This document shows, in pieces, positions 7,565 through 15,778 of a stretch of DNA of 19,751 nt (positions are counted from its first letter, which is position 1; each line of letters opens with the position of its first letter). Source of the DNA: Synergistaceae bacterium. GTDB taxonomy: Bacteria; Synergistota; Synergistia; Synergistales; Aminobacteriaceae. The translations under genes were made by a program, and so were the position numbers. The stretch lies in NCBI GenBank assembly GCA_017475805.1, contig JAFVEW010000276.1:1-19751 (forward strand), written 5' to 3'. A model generated the notes under the pieces. That model was not told the origin of the DNA, made no database searches, and worked only from the letters and a program-made list of their open reading frames with translations.

Positions 7565-9286
7565 CGTCTGCATTCGCCATAAATCAGCGTAAAGTCCGCC
7601 GGCTTTTAATAACTCGTCGTGAGTTCCTGACTGAATAAAATTACCATCCTGCAAAACTAAAATTCTATCGGCCTCTCTTATAGTCGAAAGTCTGTGAGCT
7701 ATTATTAATGACGTTCTGCCGCGCATAGCTTGATTAATGGCCTTTTGAACTTGATGTTCAACGACAGTATCAAGAGAACTCGTGGCTTCGTCTAAAATTA
7801 AAATTCTCGGGTCGCGAATTACAGCGCGAGCTATAGCTATTCTTTGACGCTGACCGCCTGAAACTGTTACGCCGCGTTCTCCGACTTCCGAATTATATTT
7901 ATCCGGGAGACTTTCAATAAATTCTCGAATGTCTGCAATTTCTGCGGCCTCGATGATTTTATTTTTATCGACGTCATGAAGTCCGTAAGCGATATTAAAA
8001 GCTATCGAGCCTTTCATTAAGATACATTCTTGCGGAACTATTCCTATCTGTTGCCTGAGTTCTTTAAGATTAAAGTCGCGAATGTCGTGGCCGTCAATAA
8101 AAATTTTCCCTGAAACAGGCTCATAAAATCTCGGAATTAAATCAGCTATCGTAGATTTTCCTGAACCTGTAGAGCCGACTATTGCGATTTTTTCTCCGGC
8201 TTTGATTTCTAAATTAATATCTTTCAAAACTTCCTGATTATCTTCGTAATTAAAATAGACATGTTCAAATTTAATATTTCCTGAAATTTTTTTTGCGATT
8301 GTCCCGGCGTGTGAAAGAGAGTCTTCAACAGGAGTTTTCATAATGTCTGAAATTCTTTCGGCTGAAGCTATGCCACGCTGTAAAGTCTCCATAGCGTTCA
8401 TAATGCTTCTAATAGGCTGGACCATGAAAGCTATATAGCCGATGAAAGAAATTAATTCGCCGGGCGTTAAAATTTCGTCGATAACGTTTTGAGCTCCGAA
8501 CCAGAAGACTATTGCCAAAGCTATTATCAAAAATACTTCGATTACTCCCGCAAAAATTCCTTGCATTGAGACAGCTTGCAAGAGAGCTTTATAATTTTCT
8601 TGATTAGCTTTTTTGAAACGTTCTAATTCTTCGTCTTCAGTTGCGAACGAACGAACAACTCTAATCGCCGAGAAAGCCTCTTGAGCAGTCGCCGTAATAT
8701 CCGCTAAATGTTCTTGGACGCTGTGGCCTGCTTTGCGGAGTTTTTTTGAAGCAAAAGATAATAACATCGCCACGAACGGCAAAACTAAAATTATTAACGA
8801 CGTCAGCCGCCAATTAATATATAAAATAAATAAAAACATTCCGACGAACGTAACGAAATTAAACATTAAATCAATAAATGTTCCCGTTACAATGTTCTGC
8901 AATAAAGAGGCATCGCCTGTTATTCTGCTCATTAACTCGCCGATGCGTGAGGCATAAATTTTTTTGAGGCTCATTCGCTGCATGTGATCATATAAATCTA
9001 TGCGAATGTCCATGACTACAGATTGCCCGGCCTCGTTCATGAAGTAACGCTGAAAATATGTAGTTACGGCTTTAAGCCCAAAGATTAAGACGAGCGAAAT
9101 GCAAATTAAATTCAGCATTAGAAAATTTTTAGAGATTAAAACATCGTCAACGACGCTCTTAAATAAATACGGCGGCAGGACGTTTAAGCCCGATGACAAT
9201 AACATAAAAATCAACGCTAAAAAAATTTTCAGCCAATATTTTTTTGTGTAGCTTAAAATAAAAGCAACAGGAGATTTTTTATTCAT
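7538..9286 (-). CDS. msbA: MsbA-like ABC exporter (membrane and ATPase domains fused)
   Basis: Half-transporter of 582 residues. The N-terminal six-helix membrane domain covers about 15-310; the ATPase domain has Walker A GSTGSGKS at 371-378, the VSGGQ signature at 475-479, Walker B ending in D499 E500, and AHRLST as the H-loop. Works as a dimer in the inner membrane. Between lpxB and lpxK genes it most likely flips lipid A-core, as MsbA does; the family also includes multidrug exporters, so the substrate is inferred from context. ATG directly follows the TAA of the LpxB-family gene, and its AGGAGG lies inside that gene's last codons. The tail NEGLGVRS and TAG stop are supplied by a heptamer repeat. 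Confidence 0.92.
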   Translation of the reverse strand: MNKKSPVAFILSYTKKYWLKIFLALIFMLLSSGLNVLPPYLFKSVVDDVLISKNFLMLNLICISLVLIFGLKAVTTYFQRYFMNEAGQSVVMDIRIDLYDHMQRMSLKKIYASRIGELMSRITGDASLLQNIVTGTFIDLMFNFVTFVGMFLFILYINWRLTSLIILVLPFVAMLLSFASKKLRKAGHSVQEHLADITATAQEAFSAIRVVRSFATEDEELERFKKANQENYKALLQAVSMQGIFAGVIEVFLIIALAIVFWFGAQNVIDEILTPGELISFIGYIAFMVQPIRSIMNAMETLQRGIASAERISDIMKTPVEDSLSHAGTIAKKISGNIKFEHVYFNYEDNQEVLKDINLEIKAGEKIAIVGSTGSGKSTIADLIPRFYEPVSGKIFIDGHDIRDFNLKELRQQIGIVPQECILMKGSIAFNIAYGLHDVDKNKIIEAAEIADIREFIESLPDKYNSEVGERGVTVSGGQRQRIAIARAVIRDPRILILDEATSSLDTVVEHQVQKAINQAMRGRTSLIIAHRLSTIREADRILVLQDGNFIQSGTHDELLKAGGLYADLWRMQTNEGLGVRS

Positions 9287-10399
9287 TTAGTCGCCTCCTA
9301 TTCCGCCGACAACAAAATCACAAAGCCTTGAAGCCGCTCCGGCCTCGCCTGACATTTTTAATAATTCTTCGCGTGTTGAATTTAATTTTTCAGAGTCGCT
9401 TAAATCCTTAAAAATTTCGCCCGCTACGTCTTCGGGAGTAATGTCGCCGTAAAGTTCATTAAGAATTTTTTTATTCGCTGTCCTGTTCGGCAAAGATATA
9501 AAACCGTTCCAGCGTTTTAAGACTTTTTCAATGCCAATCCGGCGAAGTTTCAAGCCTATTAACGGGAGATTAGCTAAAAGTCCTAACATTCCCGCTACAG
9601 GTATTAAGCTCAAAAATTTTTCAGGTGCTACAACAAGTCCGGGCAAACCGCAGTGCATGAGCTCAAAATTATTTGTTCCGGGTGAAGTTAAAGCATAGTC
9701 GGCATTTTTCATTGCTATTCCTGCACCGCAGTGAACAGGCTCAAGCCCTGCCTTTCGCCATTTATTAAATTCGCTCTCAGGCATGAACTGCGAAAATAAA
9801 GTCCTTACGCGGATATTAGGAATTTTTTTCTTGAGATAAATATTTAATTCGCTTAGCCATTCAAGCGCGGCCTTACGAATAGCAGGACGGCTTCCGGGCA
9901 AAAACAAAACTCGCGGAGAATTTTCGAGTTTAGGCCAATCCCACTGCAAATCGCCCGAAGGAGTTAAATCCATAGTCAGACTATCTTTCACTAAATCGCC
10001 AATGACGCTGACGCCTTGAATATCATTAAAAATTTGCTCATCGTAAGCTACGAGTTGTTTAGCTTCTTTAATTTTTTTCGCTGCTCTGTATGAATAAATA
10101 GTCAAAGAAACTCCAGCTGATTTTGCCATTCGGAGACCAAAGGCAATATCGCCGCCTAATTGAATAATTGCATCTGTTTTTTCGAGCGTTATATCCTGCC
10201 AAGTCTGAGCTGCCCCGAAAGGCCCTTCTAATTTATCGACGCCCAAGAATGAAGCCGCCTCACGCTCATAGCCTGAAGAAAATTGACACGGCAAAAGCCA
10301 TAATGAAATCGTGTGTCCGCGCTTTCTAAGCTCCGAAACGACAGGACGCACCCAGCCCCATAACTCGCCCGGTCCGTTCGTCAAAATAGTAACTTTCAT
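9287..10399 (-). CDS. lpxB: LpxB-family lipid-A-disaccharide synthase (divergent)
   Basis: 370 residues, GT-B fold typical of LpxB (GT19), which joins UDP-diacylglucosamine to lipid X. Seen: N-terminal TNGPGELWGW in the place of the family's GEASGDLHG, then VLFLPGSRPAIRKAA, the donor-site stretch ADYALTSPGTNNFELMHCG, and FISLPNRTANKKILNELYG near the C-terminus, which matches the LpxB SLPN...PEL pattern. The changed N-terminal motif leaves some doubt about the exact acceptor. It is the first gene of the block. There is no ribosome binding site at normal distance before ATG 10399; a GGAGA lies about 15 bases up. A second LpxB-like domain is fused to LpxK downstream. Confidence 0.8.
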   Translation of the reverse strand: MKVTILTNGPGELWGWVRPVVSELRKRGHTISLWLLPCQFSSGYEREAASFLGVDKLEGPFGAAQTWQDITLEKTDAIIQLGGDIAFGLRMAKSAGVSLTIYSYRAAKKIKEAKQLVAYDEQIFNDIQGVSVIGDLVKDSLTMDLTPSGDLQWDWPKLENSPRVLFLPGSRPAIRKAALEWLSELNIYLKKKIPNIRVRTLFSQFMPESEFNKWRKAGLEPVHCGAGIAMKNADYALTSPGTNNFELMHCGLPGLVVAPEKFLSLIPVAGMLGLLANLPLIGLKLRRIGIEKVLKRWNGFISLPNRTANKKILNELYGDITPEDVAGEIFKDLSDSEKLNSTREELLKMSGEAGAASRLCDFVVGGIGGD

Positions 10400-10576
10400 T
10401 TTATAAATTCAACATCTCCATTAAGTTTTCAAATTTTAGACTTGCGAGTATTTTATAATATTATTCATGAGGCTGTTATGTTATTTGAAAAATGAATTTC
10501 TAATTTCAAAATTAAATTTATAAAAGTTTGCTAAGACGGAACGAAAAGAACTTTTTTGTAGTTGAAAATGTAGCTG

Positions 10577-10615
10577 AAAAAATAAAGAAGTCCCCGAAAA
10601 ATTTTCCGAGAACTT
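10577..10615 (-). terminator. Terminator-like hairpin right after the predicted promoter
   Basis: In minus-strand RNA the 28 bases 10615-10588 fold as AAGTTCTCGGAAAA against TTTTTCGGGGACTT, all 14 positions pairing with G-U allowed (a real loop would open the last A-U pairs). CTTTATTTTTT follows. On + the G-U pairs become C-A mismatches, so the minus direction is the likely one. It may be an attenuator in the leader of the lipid A block or the end of a very short RNA. Confidence 0.5.
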
Positions 10616-10626
10616 TGCATAAAAAT

Positions 10627-10655
10627 ATTATATTAAAGTCAAAAAAATTTTTCAA
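10627..10655 (-). promoter_or_regulatory. Strong-looking sigma-70 type promoter upstream of the lipid A block
   Basis: Minus strand: TTGAAA at 10655-10650, exactly 17 bases, TATAAT at 10632-10627. Predicted start near 10620, about 220 bases before the LpxB-family ATG. The region is AT-rich, which raises the chance of false matches, but spacing and both boxes are close to ideal. Confidence 0.5.
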
Positions 10656-10713
10656 CGAGATTTAATTTATTTATTATTTATCACGATATTTCAGGGAGGA
10701 GCAGTGATTTACA

Positions 10714-11988
10714 ATGAAAAAGTTAGAAAAAAGATTTCTTTCTGTTTTAGTTTTGTCTGTCATGTTTTGCGGCTTTCCGGGCTTGGCTTTTGCTTCGGAC
10801 TGGACAAGTTATTTTCAAATCGGCTTGGACGAAATCGGCGGTTACGTTTCTGATTTTACAGATTTTTTTACAGGTGGCGACAAGAATGAAAACACGGCTG
10901 CAGTCTCTGACGAAATTTTACCGCCTCAAATTGTTGCAGGCTGGGATAATCTCACGGAAGATATAACAGACGCTTTGCGCCTCCGCGATAAAAATGAAAG
11001 TCTGCCTAAAAAAACTTGGATACCGTTCAAAGAAGACCAAGAAAGCAACGCTCAAAAAATTAATAAACTTCTTGACGCCGCTATGCAAATTTTAGTAAAC
11101 GGTGAAGCCGGAGATTTACGAAAAGAGGCAGGACAGCTGCGCGAGGCTCTTTCAAAGCAACGAATGGAACTTGATAATCTTCGCAATAAAAGAATTAACG
11201 CTCCCGAAAGTTCTTACGCTTTCTGGACTTTGACGCGCGATAAAGCCGACAAAAAAATTTCAGAGCTTGAAAACGAAATTAAAAACGGCGAGGCTCGTCT
11301 GGGAAAAATTACCACCGATTTAACAAGTTCGTTAAAAACAATCGGGCTTGAACTTGACGAAGCTCAAACTGAAATTTTATTAAATTCCGTTACGGGCGAT
11401 GACCTTCTTAAGAACGCTATAATTTTTGAAAACGTTAAAGCCGTTGTCGCTAAGTTAGAAAATCTTTCACAAAACGAGACGAATAGCCTCGAAATTACGA
11501 AACGTTATACGGGCATGTATTTAGTTTTGAATGATTTATTGATTTTGACCCAAGACGAGTTAATCAAAAAAATTGACGGCGAATATAAACCGAAATTAAA
11601 TTTGATAATCTCCGAAGCTCAAGGTCTCCGCAAAGATGCTTTGTCGAAGAGCAACAATAACGCTTACACTCTCGAACAGAGAAAATCTTTTGCGGCTAAC
11701 GCTAAATCAAACGAGATGACTATTCAAGTTGCGGGTCTTTACGGCGAGCTATTAAATTCTCAGCGTCTTGCGGCATTAGACAGCTTGAAGAGTTTGAAAC
11801 TTAATAGGGATTTAGCTGAAAACACTTATAAAACCGTTAGAAGTTCAGGTGAATTAAAAGGCTTAATTCATTCGGGATTAAATTTATTTGACTCTATCGA
11901 GGGGCTTAAGATGCCTGAATTAAAAATTTTTGAGAACGATGTCATGAGACTTGAATTTGAAGAAATCAATCGACGCTTAAAAAAATAA
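10714..11988 (+). CDS. Secreted coiled-coil protein of unknown function
   Basis: Not recognised. A Sec signal peptide is clear: positive N-terminus (KKLEKR), hydrophobic core, and a likely cut after AFA at residue 27. There is no lipobox at Cys19. The mature part is almost all helix-forming, with charged heptad-like stretches at about 100-200 (for example LRKEAGQLREALSKQRMELD and KISELENEIKNGEARLGKI) and again toward the C-terminus, and ends in EFEEINRRLKK. So it is likely an elongated periplasmic or surface protein. AGGAG lies 12 bases before ATG, a little far. The next gene is flagellin 124 bases away, so a role at the flagellum or envelope is possible, but nothing in the sequence proves it. 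Confidence 0.8.
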   Translation: MKKLEKRFLSVLVLSVMFCGFPGLAFASDWTSYFQIGLDEIGGYVSDFTDFFTGGDKNENTAAVSDEILPPQIVAGWDNLTEDITDALRLRDKNESLPKKTWIPFKEDQESNAQKINKLLDAAMQILVNGEAGDLRKEAGQLREALSKQRMELDNLRNKRINAPESSYAFWTLTRDKADKKISELENEIKNGEARLGKITTDLTSSLKTIGLELDEAQTEILLNSVTGDDLLKNAIIFENVKAVVAKLENLSQNETNSLEITKRYTGMYLVLNDLLILTQDELIKKIDGEYKPKLNLIISEAQGLRKDALSKSNNNAYTLEQRKSFAANAKSNEMTIQVAGLYGELLNSQRLAALDSLKSLKLNRDLAENTYKTVRSSGELKGLIHSGLNLFDSIEGLKMPELKIFENDVMRLEFEEINRRLKK

Positions 11989-12008
11989 AACTTAATCTTA
12001 ATGCTGAG

Positions 12009-12047
12009 GCGTGAGGAGTTAGGAATTATTTTTTGTTCCTAATTCCC
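12009..12047. repeat. Facing heptamer repeats with hairpin between the secreted-protein gene and flagellin
   Basis: Left units GCGTGAG, GAGTTAG, GAATTAT; the right side is TTCCTAATTC. The arms GAGTTAGGAA (12016-12025) and TTCCTAATTC (12036-12045) pair over ten positions with one G-U and a ten-base loop. A T-rich run follows at 12051-12059, so it could end transcripts from the upstream gene. It also touches the candidate flagellin promoter. Confidence 0.7.
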
Positions 12048-12067
12048 CGTTATTTTTTTGCCGAAAT
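12040..12067 (+). promoter_or_regulatory. Candidate sigma-28 (FliA) promoter of flagellin
   Basis: TAAT at 12040-12043, 16 bases, then GCCGAAAT at 12060-12067. The consensus is TAAA, about 15 bases, GCCGATAA. The -10 matches at six of eight positions, and the distance would put the start near 12074 with a leader of about 40 bases. Partial match only, but flagellin genes are usually driven this way. Confidence 0.4.
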
Positions 12068-12112
12068 TCAAAGAAGACAATTAAAAAAGCAGGAGGCTAA
12101 AATTTTTCTATC

Positions 12113-13963
12113 ATGAGGATTAACACAAACGCAAGCAACATAGAGAGAATGGCTTACAATGCTTTCACCGCGAATAATAAAGCGATCGAAGACACAGCGC
12201 GGGCTCTCTCAACAGGGCTTAGAGTTGCTCATGCTTCAGATGACGCTGCAGGTTTCGCGATGGGACTTAATATATCTGCTCAAGTTGCCGGAGTAGATAG
12301 AGCTATAAGAAACTCGCAGGACGGAATTTCCATGCTTCAGACCGCCGAAGGAGCTTTGAACCAAATTAACTCGATGCTCCAAAGAATGCGCGAACTTTCT
12401 GTTCAGGCCGCGAGCGATTCATTAACGACGCAGGACAGAGGTTATCTGCAGCAGGAACTTTCAGAGCTTCGCGACAGCATTGATAATATAGCTTCAAACA
12501 CTACGTTTAATACTAAAAGGCTTTTAGACGGCAGTTCGTCAGCTATATGGTCTTCTGACGACTTGAAAACTTCTCTCACTGTCAGCGGCGCGGTAACTAA
12601 AATAGACCAGTTCAATCAAAAAAAAGACATCGGCGGCAACTATCGAATCGAAATTAATGCCAAGCCCGGCCAAGCTGAAATTCAAAAGACAGATATTTTC
12701 GACTTAGAAATTTCCGAAGAATATTTAACCGAAGAGACGGCTTCAAACGGCGAGACCGTTCGAGTAATGAGAACTCGGCAGCGAACGGCAACCTTGCGCG
12801 ATATGCCGCAGTTCAAAGATAATTCAGGAGCTTTCATATTTGACGAGCCTCAAAAAATTAAAATCTCTCAAGGCGACGGCAAAAGTGCGGAAATAGTTTT
12901 ATATGCTGAAGATACTTTATACGACGTCAGCAAAAAAATTAATGATGCTATCGCCGATGATTTAGGCCAAGCAAGTTATGTTGATAACCGCGAAAATTTC
13001 TGCTCAATCGCAGACGGCACACAGGGAACTTCGGAGGCTGTAAAAATTTCTGAAACTGTTTACAGTCAAGCATATTTAAGAGATATTGACGAAGACAGCG
13101 ACACTTATGGGCAAATAATCCTAAACGATTTTGGAACTCCGCAAGAAATTAACGCGAGCGATTACGGAAATTACTCTAAAGAAGACTTAGAAAAATTATT
13201 ATCTTTCCGCGATGAAGTTACGACTTCAAAGGCAACGCTTGTAATTCGTAGCGCAATAGCCGGGACTGACGGTCGATTGACTTTCACGTCTGAAAATAAT
13301 GATTTAATCAACGCCCTTAATCTCAATACTCTTCAGAAGGCCGAAGATAATATTTTCTCAGTGTCTATTACAGATGCTCATACTGGAAAAGTTATAGTTG
13401 ACCAGGTTGATGCTGACGGAAATAGAGTTGACGGTGTTATCAGCCCGAACATCAGCGTGAAATTCGATGCTATGGCTGGAGTTAGTGCGTCTTGGGACGA
13501 TGATACGAAACGTTATATCTTGACAAGCGATTCAAAACCTTATCAAACTATAATTCATATTGATGATAGAAGTACGTCTTTTCAAATCGGACAAAATTTA
13601 GGCGAAGATATTTATATAAACATCGGCGACATGAGAGCTGAAGCTCTTGGCCTTAATCACGTTAATGTTTCGTCGAGAGAATTAGCTTCTAAATCAATAA
13701 CGCTGCTTGACCAAGCTATTCATAAAGTCAGCTCACAGCGTTCTAAGATAGGTGCTTACCAAAACGAGCTTGAATATAACGCGAACAGTCTCACGCAAAC
13801 TAGTTTGCATTTACAGGAATCCGAGAGCCGCTTAAAAGATGCCGACATGGCTAAGGAATACATGGAATTTGTAAAGCGTCAAATTCTCAATAGCACAGGA
13901 AGCTCAATGTTATCGCAAGCTAATCAAAATTCGCAGGCATTAATGAATATTTTAAGCGTATAG
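12113..13963 (+). CDS. fliC: Flagellin with enlarged central domain
   Basis: Filament subunit. The N-terminal D0/D1 region (about 1-150) includes INTNASN, STGLRVAHASDDAAGFAMG, and QRMRELSVQAAS, the site recognised by TLR5 in other flagellins. The C-terminal D1/D0 region is about 510-616, ending SQALMNILSV. The usual C-terminal ANQVPQNVL pattern reads ANQNSQALM here. Between them lie about 360 residues of variable surface-exposed sequence, making the protein (616) longer than the common 270-500. ATG 12113 fits the conserved start; an in-frame TAA at 12098 rules out a longer form. Its AGGAGG is 16 bases away, which is unusually far. Confidence 0.96.
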   Translation: MRINTNASNIERMAYNAFTANNKAIEDTARALSTGLRVAHASDDAAGFAMGLNISAQVAGVDRAIRNSQDGISMLQTAEGALNQINSMLQRMRELSVQAASDSLTTQDRGYLQQELSELRDSIDNIASNTTFNTKRLLDGSSSAIWSSDDLKTSLTVSGAVTKIDQFNQKKDIGGNYRIEINAKPGQAEIQKTDIFDLEISEEYLTEETASNGETVRVMRTRQRTATLRDMPQFKDNSGAFIFDEPQKIKISQGDGKSAEIVLYAEDTLYDVSKKINDAIADDLGQASYVDNRENFCSIADGTQGTSEAVKISETVYSQAYLRDIDEDSDTYGQIILNDFGTPQEINASDYGNYSKEDLEKLLSFRDEVTTSKATLVIRSAIAGTDGRLTFTSENNDLINALNLNTLQKAEDNIFSVSITDAHTGKVIVDQVDADGNRVDGVISPNISVKFDAMAGVSASWDDDTKRYILTSDSKPYQTIIHIDDRSTSFQIGQNLGEDIYINIGDMRAEALGLNHVNVSSRELASKSITLLDQAIHKVSSQRSKIGAYQNELEYNANSLTQTSLHLQESESRLKDADMAKEYMEFVKRQILNSTGSSMLSQANQNSQALMNILSV

Positions 13964-13982
13964 CGTATAAAGTTAACTATAA

Positions 13983-14025
13983 ATTAGGAGAGAGGAGTTA
14001 GAAATTGAAAAATTTCTCACTCTTC
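13983..14025. terminator. Heptamer-built hairpin with GAAA loop between flagellin and LysR
   Basis: Arms GAGTTAGAAATT (13995-14006) and AATTTCTCACTC (14011-14022) pair with one mismatch around a GAAA tetraloop, and the stem extends outward by three more pairs to 13992/14025. The left side carries the seven-base units ATTAGGA, GAGAGGA, GTTAGAA. It lies between two convergent genes, 29 bases past the flagellin stop, so it probably serves as a terminator. A T-rich run follows on +. Confidence 0.65.
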
Positions 14026-14033
14026 ATTTTCAT

Positions 14034-14936
14034 TCAATATAGTTCCTCTGCTATTTTTATAAATTCTCTTGCATAATTTGAAAGATAATTTCCTTTTCTG
14101 AAAGCCGCGACAAAATCACTCGTAACTTTTGGATTTTCTTTTGATCCAAAGCTAAATGTTTCAATTTTAGGTTTAGGTAAATGCCAGCGTAAATGGGACT
14201 CAAAAATAAATGACACTCCCCAGCCCTGCTCAGTCAAAGAGATTACTGCGGGCATGTTGTTAGTTGTGATTGAGTTTTCGAGACTTATATTGTTTTTTTG
14301 AAGATAATAGCGAGAAATTTGTCCCGTCCTTTGTTCCGGCGATAATAAAATCAAACGTTCACCTTTAAGCGCAGAAAGGTCAATTCGTTTTTTTACTGCA
14401 AAATTTTTAACGTTATGATTTTTGCACGTACATATTAATAATTCTTCAGTTGCTAATTTTTCGTATTCAATATGCTGATTTAATTCATAGGGTTTGCTGT
14501 AAAAAGCTAAATCAATCTCTCCTTCAAGAAGTCTTTTATCAATCATTGCGCTTGTGCCTTCAAAAACATTTATTTTAACGTTCGGATATTTTTTATTAAA
14601 CTCCGGCAACGTTTTAGGCAGCATATAAGTGCATCGCATGTTAGGTAGGCCGATATTCAAAACTCCTATATCGCGCTTAATGATGTCGGCTAATTCAGAG
14701 TCAAGGTTTGCTTTGCTTTCAAGAATATTTTTCGCATATTCAAGATAACGCTGGCCTGCGTAAGTCGGAACGTATTTTTTATCGGCACGTTTGAAAAGTT
14801 TTAAGCCTAAATCATTTTCAAGAGTGCTTAAAAATTTGCTTAAGTTCGGCTGAGTTATATATAACGCTTCGGAGGCCTTAGTGATGTTTTGATATTTTGC
14901 TATTGCTGCAACGTATGAAAGTTCTCGAAAATCCAT
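14034..14936 (-). CDS. LysR-family transcription regulator
   Basis: 300 residues, normal for the family. The N-terminal winged helix (1-60: MDFRELSYVAAIAKYQNITKASEALYI..., split here, followed by TQPNLSKFLSTLENDLG) precedes a periplasmic-binding-protein-like effector domain from about 90 with DIGVLNIGLPNMRCTYMLP. Effector unknown. It is transcribed away from the flavin-reductase-like gene with 82 bases between them, and a T-N11-A palindrome in that gap is the likely binding site. The PrpF/transporter operon further on may be a second target. It converges on flagellin over a hairpin. Confidence 0.93.
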   Translation of the reverse strand: MDFRELSYVAAIAKYQNITKASEALYITQPNLSKFLSTLENDLGLKLFKRADKKYVPTYAGQRYLEYAKNILESKANLDSELADIIKRDIGVLNIGLPNMRCTYMLPKTLPEFNKKYPNVKINVFEGTSAMIDKRLLEGEIDLAFYSKPYELNQHIEYEKLATEELLICTCKNHNVKNFAVKKRIDLSALKGERLILLSPEQRTGQISRYYLQKNNISLENSITTNNMPAVISLTEQGWGVSFIFESHLRWHLPKPKIETFSFGSKENPKVTSDFVAAFRKGNYLSNYAREFIKIAEELY

Positions 14937-14977
14937 TTTTTATTTAATCCTTTCCTTAAATTTACACTTGACGATTA

Positions 14978-15000
14978 TGAAATAATAAAAATAAATTTCA
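14978..15000. promoter_or_regulatory. LysR-type binding site (T-N11-A palindrome)
   Basis: TGAAAT at 14978-14983, 11 bases, ATTTCA at 14995-15000: a perfect inverted repeat with the exact T-N11-A form of LysR boxes, in the gap between the LysR gene and its divergent neighbour. A TTGACG at 14968-14973, with a weaker TAAATT 18 bases on, may be the + promoter, so the box would overlap it. Confidence 0.6.
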
Positions 15001-15018
15001 AGAAAGGAAGTTTTATTA

Positions 15019-15591
15019 ATGAAAAAAGATTTAGGTTCTTTGCCCGGAGTCTTTCCGATGCCTGTTTTAATGGTCGCGACTTACGGCGAAGATGGAAAAG
15101 TTGACGTCATGAACGTCGCATGGGGCAATATTTGCGGAATGGACAAAATCGCTCTTAATCTTGCTCCCGAACGCAAGACGCTGAAAAACATCCGCGCTAA
15201 AAAAGCCTTCACGGTGGCTCTTGCTGACGCTGCTCACGTTAAAGAAGCCGACTTCTTAGGCACTGCAAGCGGCAACGTAATGCAGGATAAATTTGAACGC
15301 ACCGGCCTTCACGCCGTAAAAAGTTCAAAAGTTGACGCTCCTGTCATTGAGGAATTTCCTGTTACATTTGAATGCGAAGTCGCTGAAATTCGTGACTCTT
15401 TCGGTGAAGTTAAAGTTACCGGGACGATTGTTAATGTTGTTGCAGACGAAAAAGTTTTAGACGATAACGGCAAAATTAACGCAGGAAAATTAAACGCGAT
15501 TATGTTCGATCAGTTCCAAAATTCTTATTACACAGTCGGCTCACAGCTTGCTCAGGCTTGGAAAGTCGGCAGCGAATTAATGAAAAAATAA
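15019..15591 (+). CDS. Flavin-reductase-like (FMN-binding split-barrel) protein
   Basis: 190 residues. The N-terminal PGVFPMPVLMVATYGEDGKVDVMNVAW, split as PGVFPMPVLMVATYG and VDVMNVAWGNICG, is the usual opening of the flavin reductase / flavoredoxin family, followed by LNLAPERKTLKNIRAKKAFTV-type sequence lining the FMN site and FECEVAEI in the last sheet. Likely a soluble FMN protein passing electrons from NAD(P)H or a redox partner; partner unknown. An AAGGAAG lies upstream of ATG at a usual distance. Expression is probably set by the LysR gene diverging from it. Confidence 0.88.
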   Translation: MKKDLGSLPGVFPMPVLMVATYGEDGKVDVMNVAWGNICGMDKIALNLAPERKTLKNIRAKKAFTVALADAAHVKEADFLGTASGNVMQDKFERTGLHAVKSSKVDAPVIEEFPVTFECEVAEIRDSFGEVKVTGTIVNVVADEKVLDDNGKINAGKLNAIMFDQFQNSYYTVGSQLAQAWKVGSELMKK

Positions 15592-15778
15592 TAATTCTTT
15601 TCACTCCTAACTCCTCACTTCTTACATAACTATTCCTTCAAGTTATACTTTTCATAAAAAATATATATTTCACAATATAAATCTTCGATGATATTCTTTC
15701 ATTAACAACAAAAAATTCCAGCAAAAAAATTTTAGAAATTCAATAAAAAATAAAATATGAAAAAGGAGAAATCAGGCT
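15592..15778. other. Intergenic region before the PrpF-family gene
   Basis: Besides the heptamer array near its left end, this AT-rich stretch has a possible -10 (TATAAA at 15676-15681) without a convincing -35, and AAGGAG at 15763-15768. I see no hairpin terminator or RNA gene. Confidence 0.5.
15603..15623. repeat. Heptamer repeat array after the flavin-reductase-like gene (3 units)
   Basis: On +: ACTCCTA, ACTCCTC, ACTTCTT. Single orientation, no partner arm seen. It starts 12 bases after the stop codon. Confidence 0.85.

Larger units (their letters stand above)
10400..10713. other. Divergent intergenic region (314 bases)
   Basis: Very AT-rich gap between the LpxB-family gene (-) and the secreted-protein gene (+). 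It holds the minus-strand promoter and hairpin listed separately, a second weak minus -10-like TATAAAAT near 10451-10458, and AGGAG at 10697-10701 for the + gene. I found no RNA gene or reading frame of note. Confidence 0.6.

Noticed and set aside
10558..10581. Imperfect 12-base direct repeat (GTAGTTGAAAAT / GTAGCTGAAAAA)
   Set aside because: Only two copies, low complexity, and no function suggested by position.
10663..10689. Sigma-28-like promoter TAAT, 15 bases, CACGATAT before the secreted-protein gene
   Set aside because: The start would fall at about 10696, on top of the ribosome binding site at 10697, and the -10 matches at only five of eight positions.
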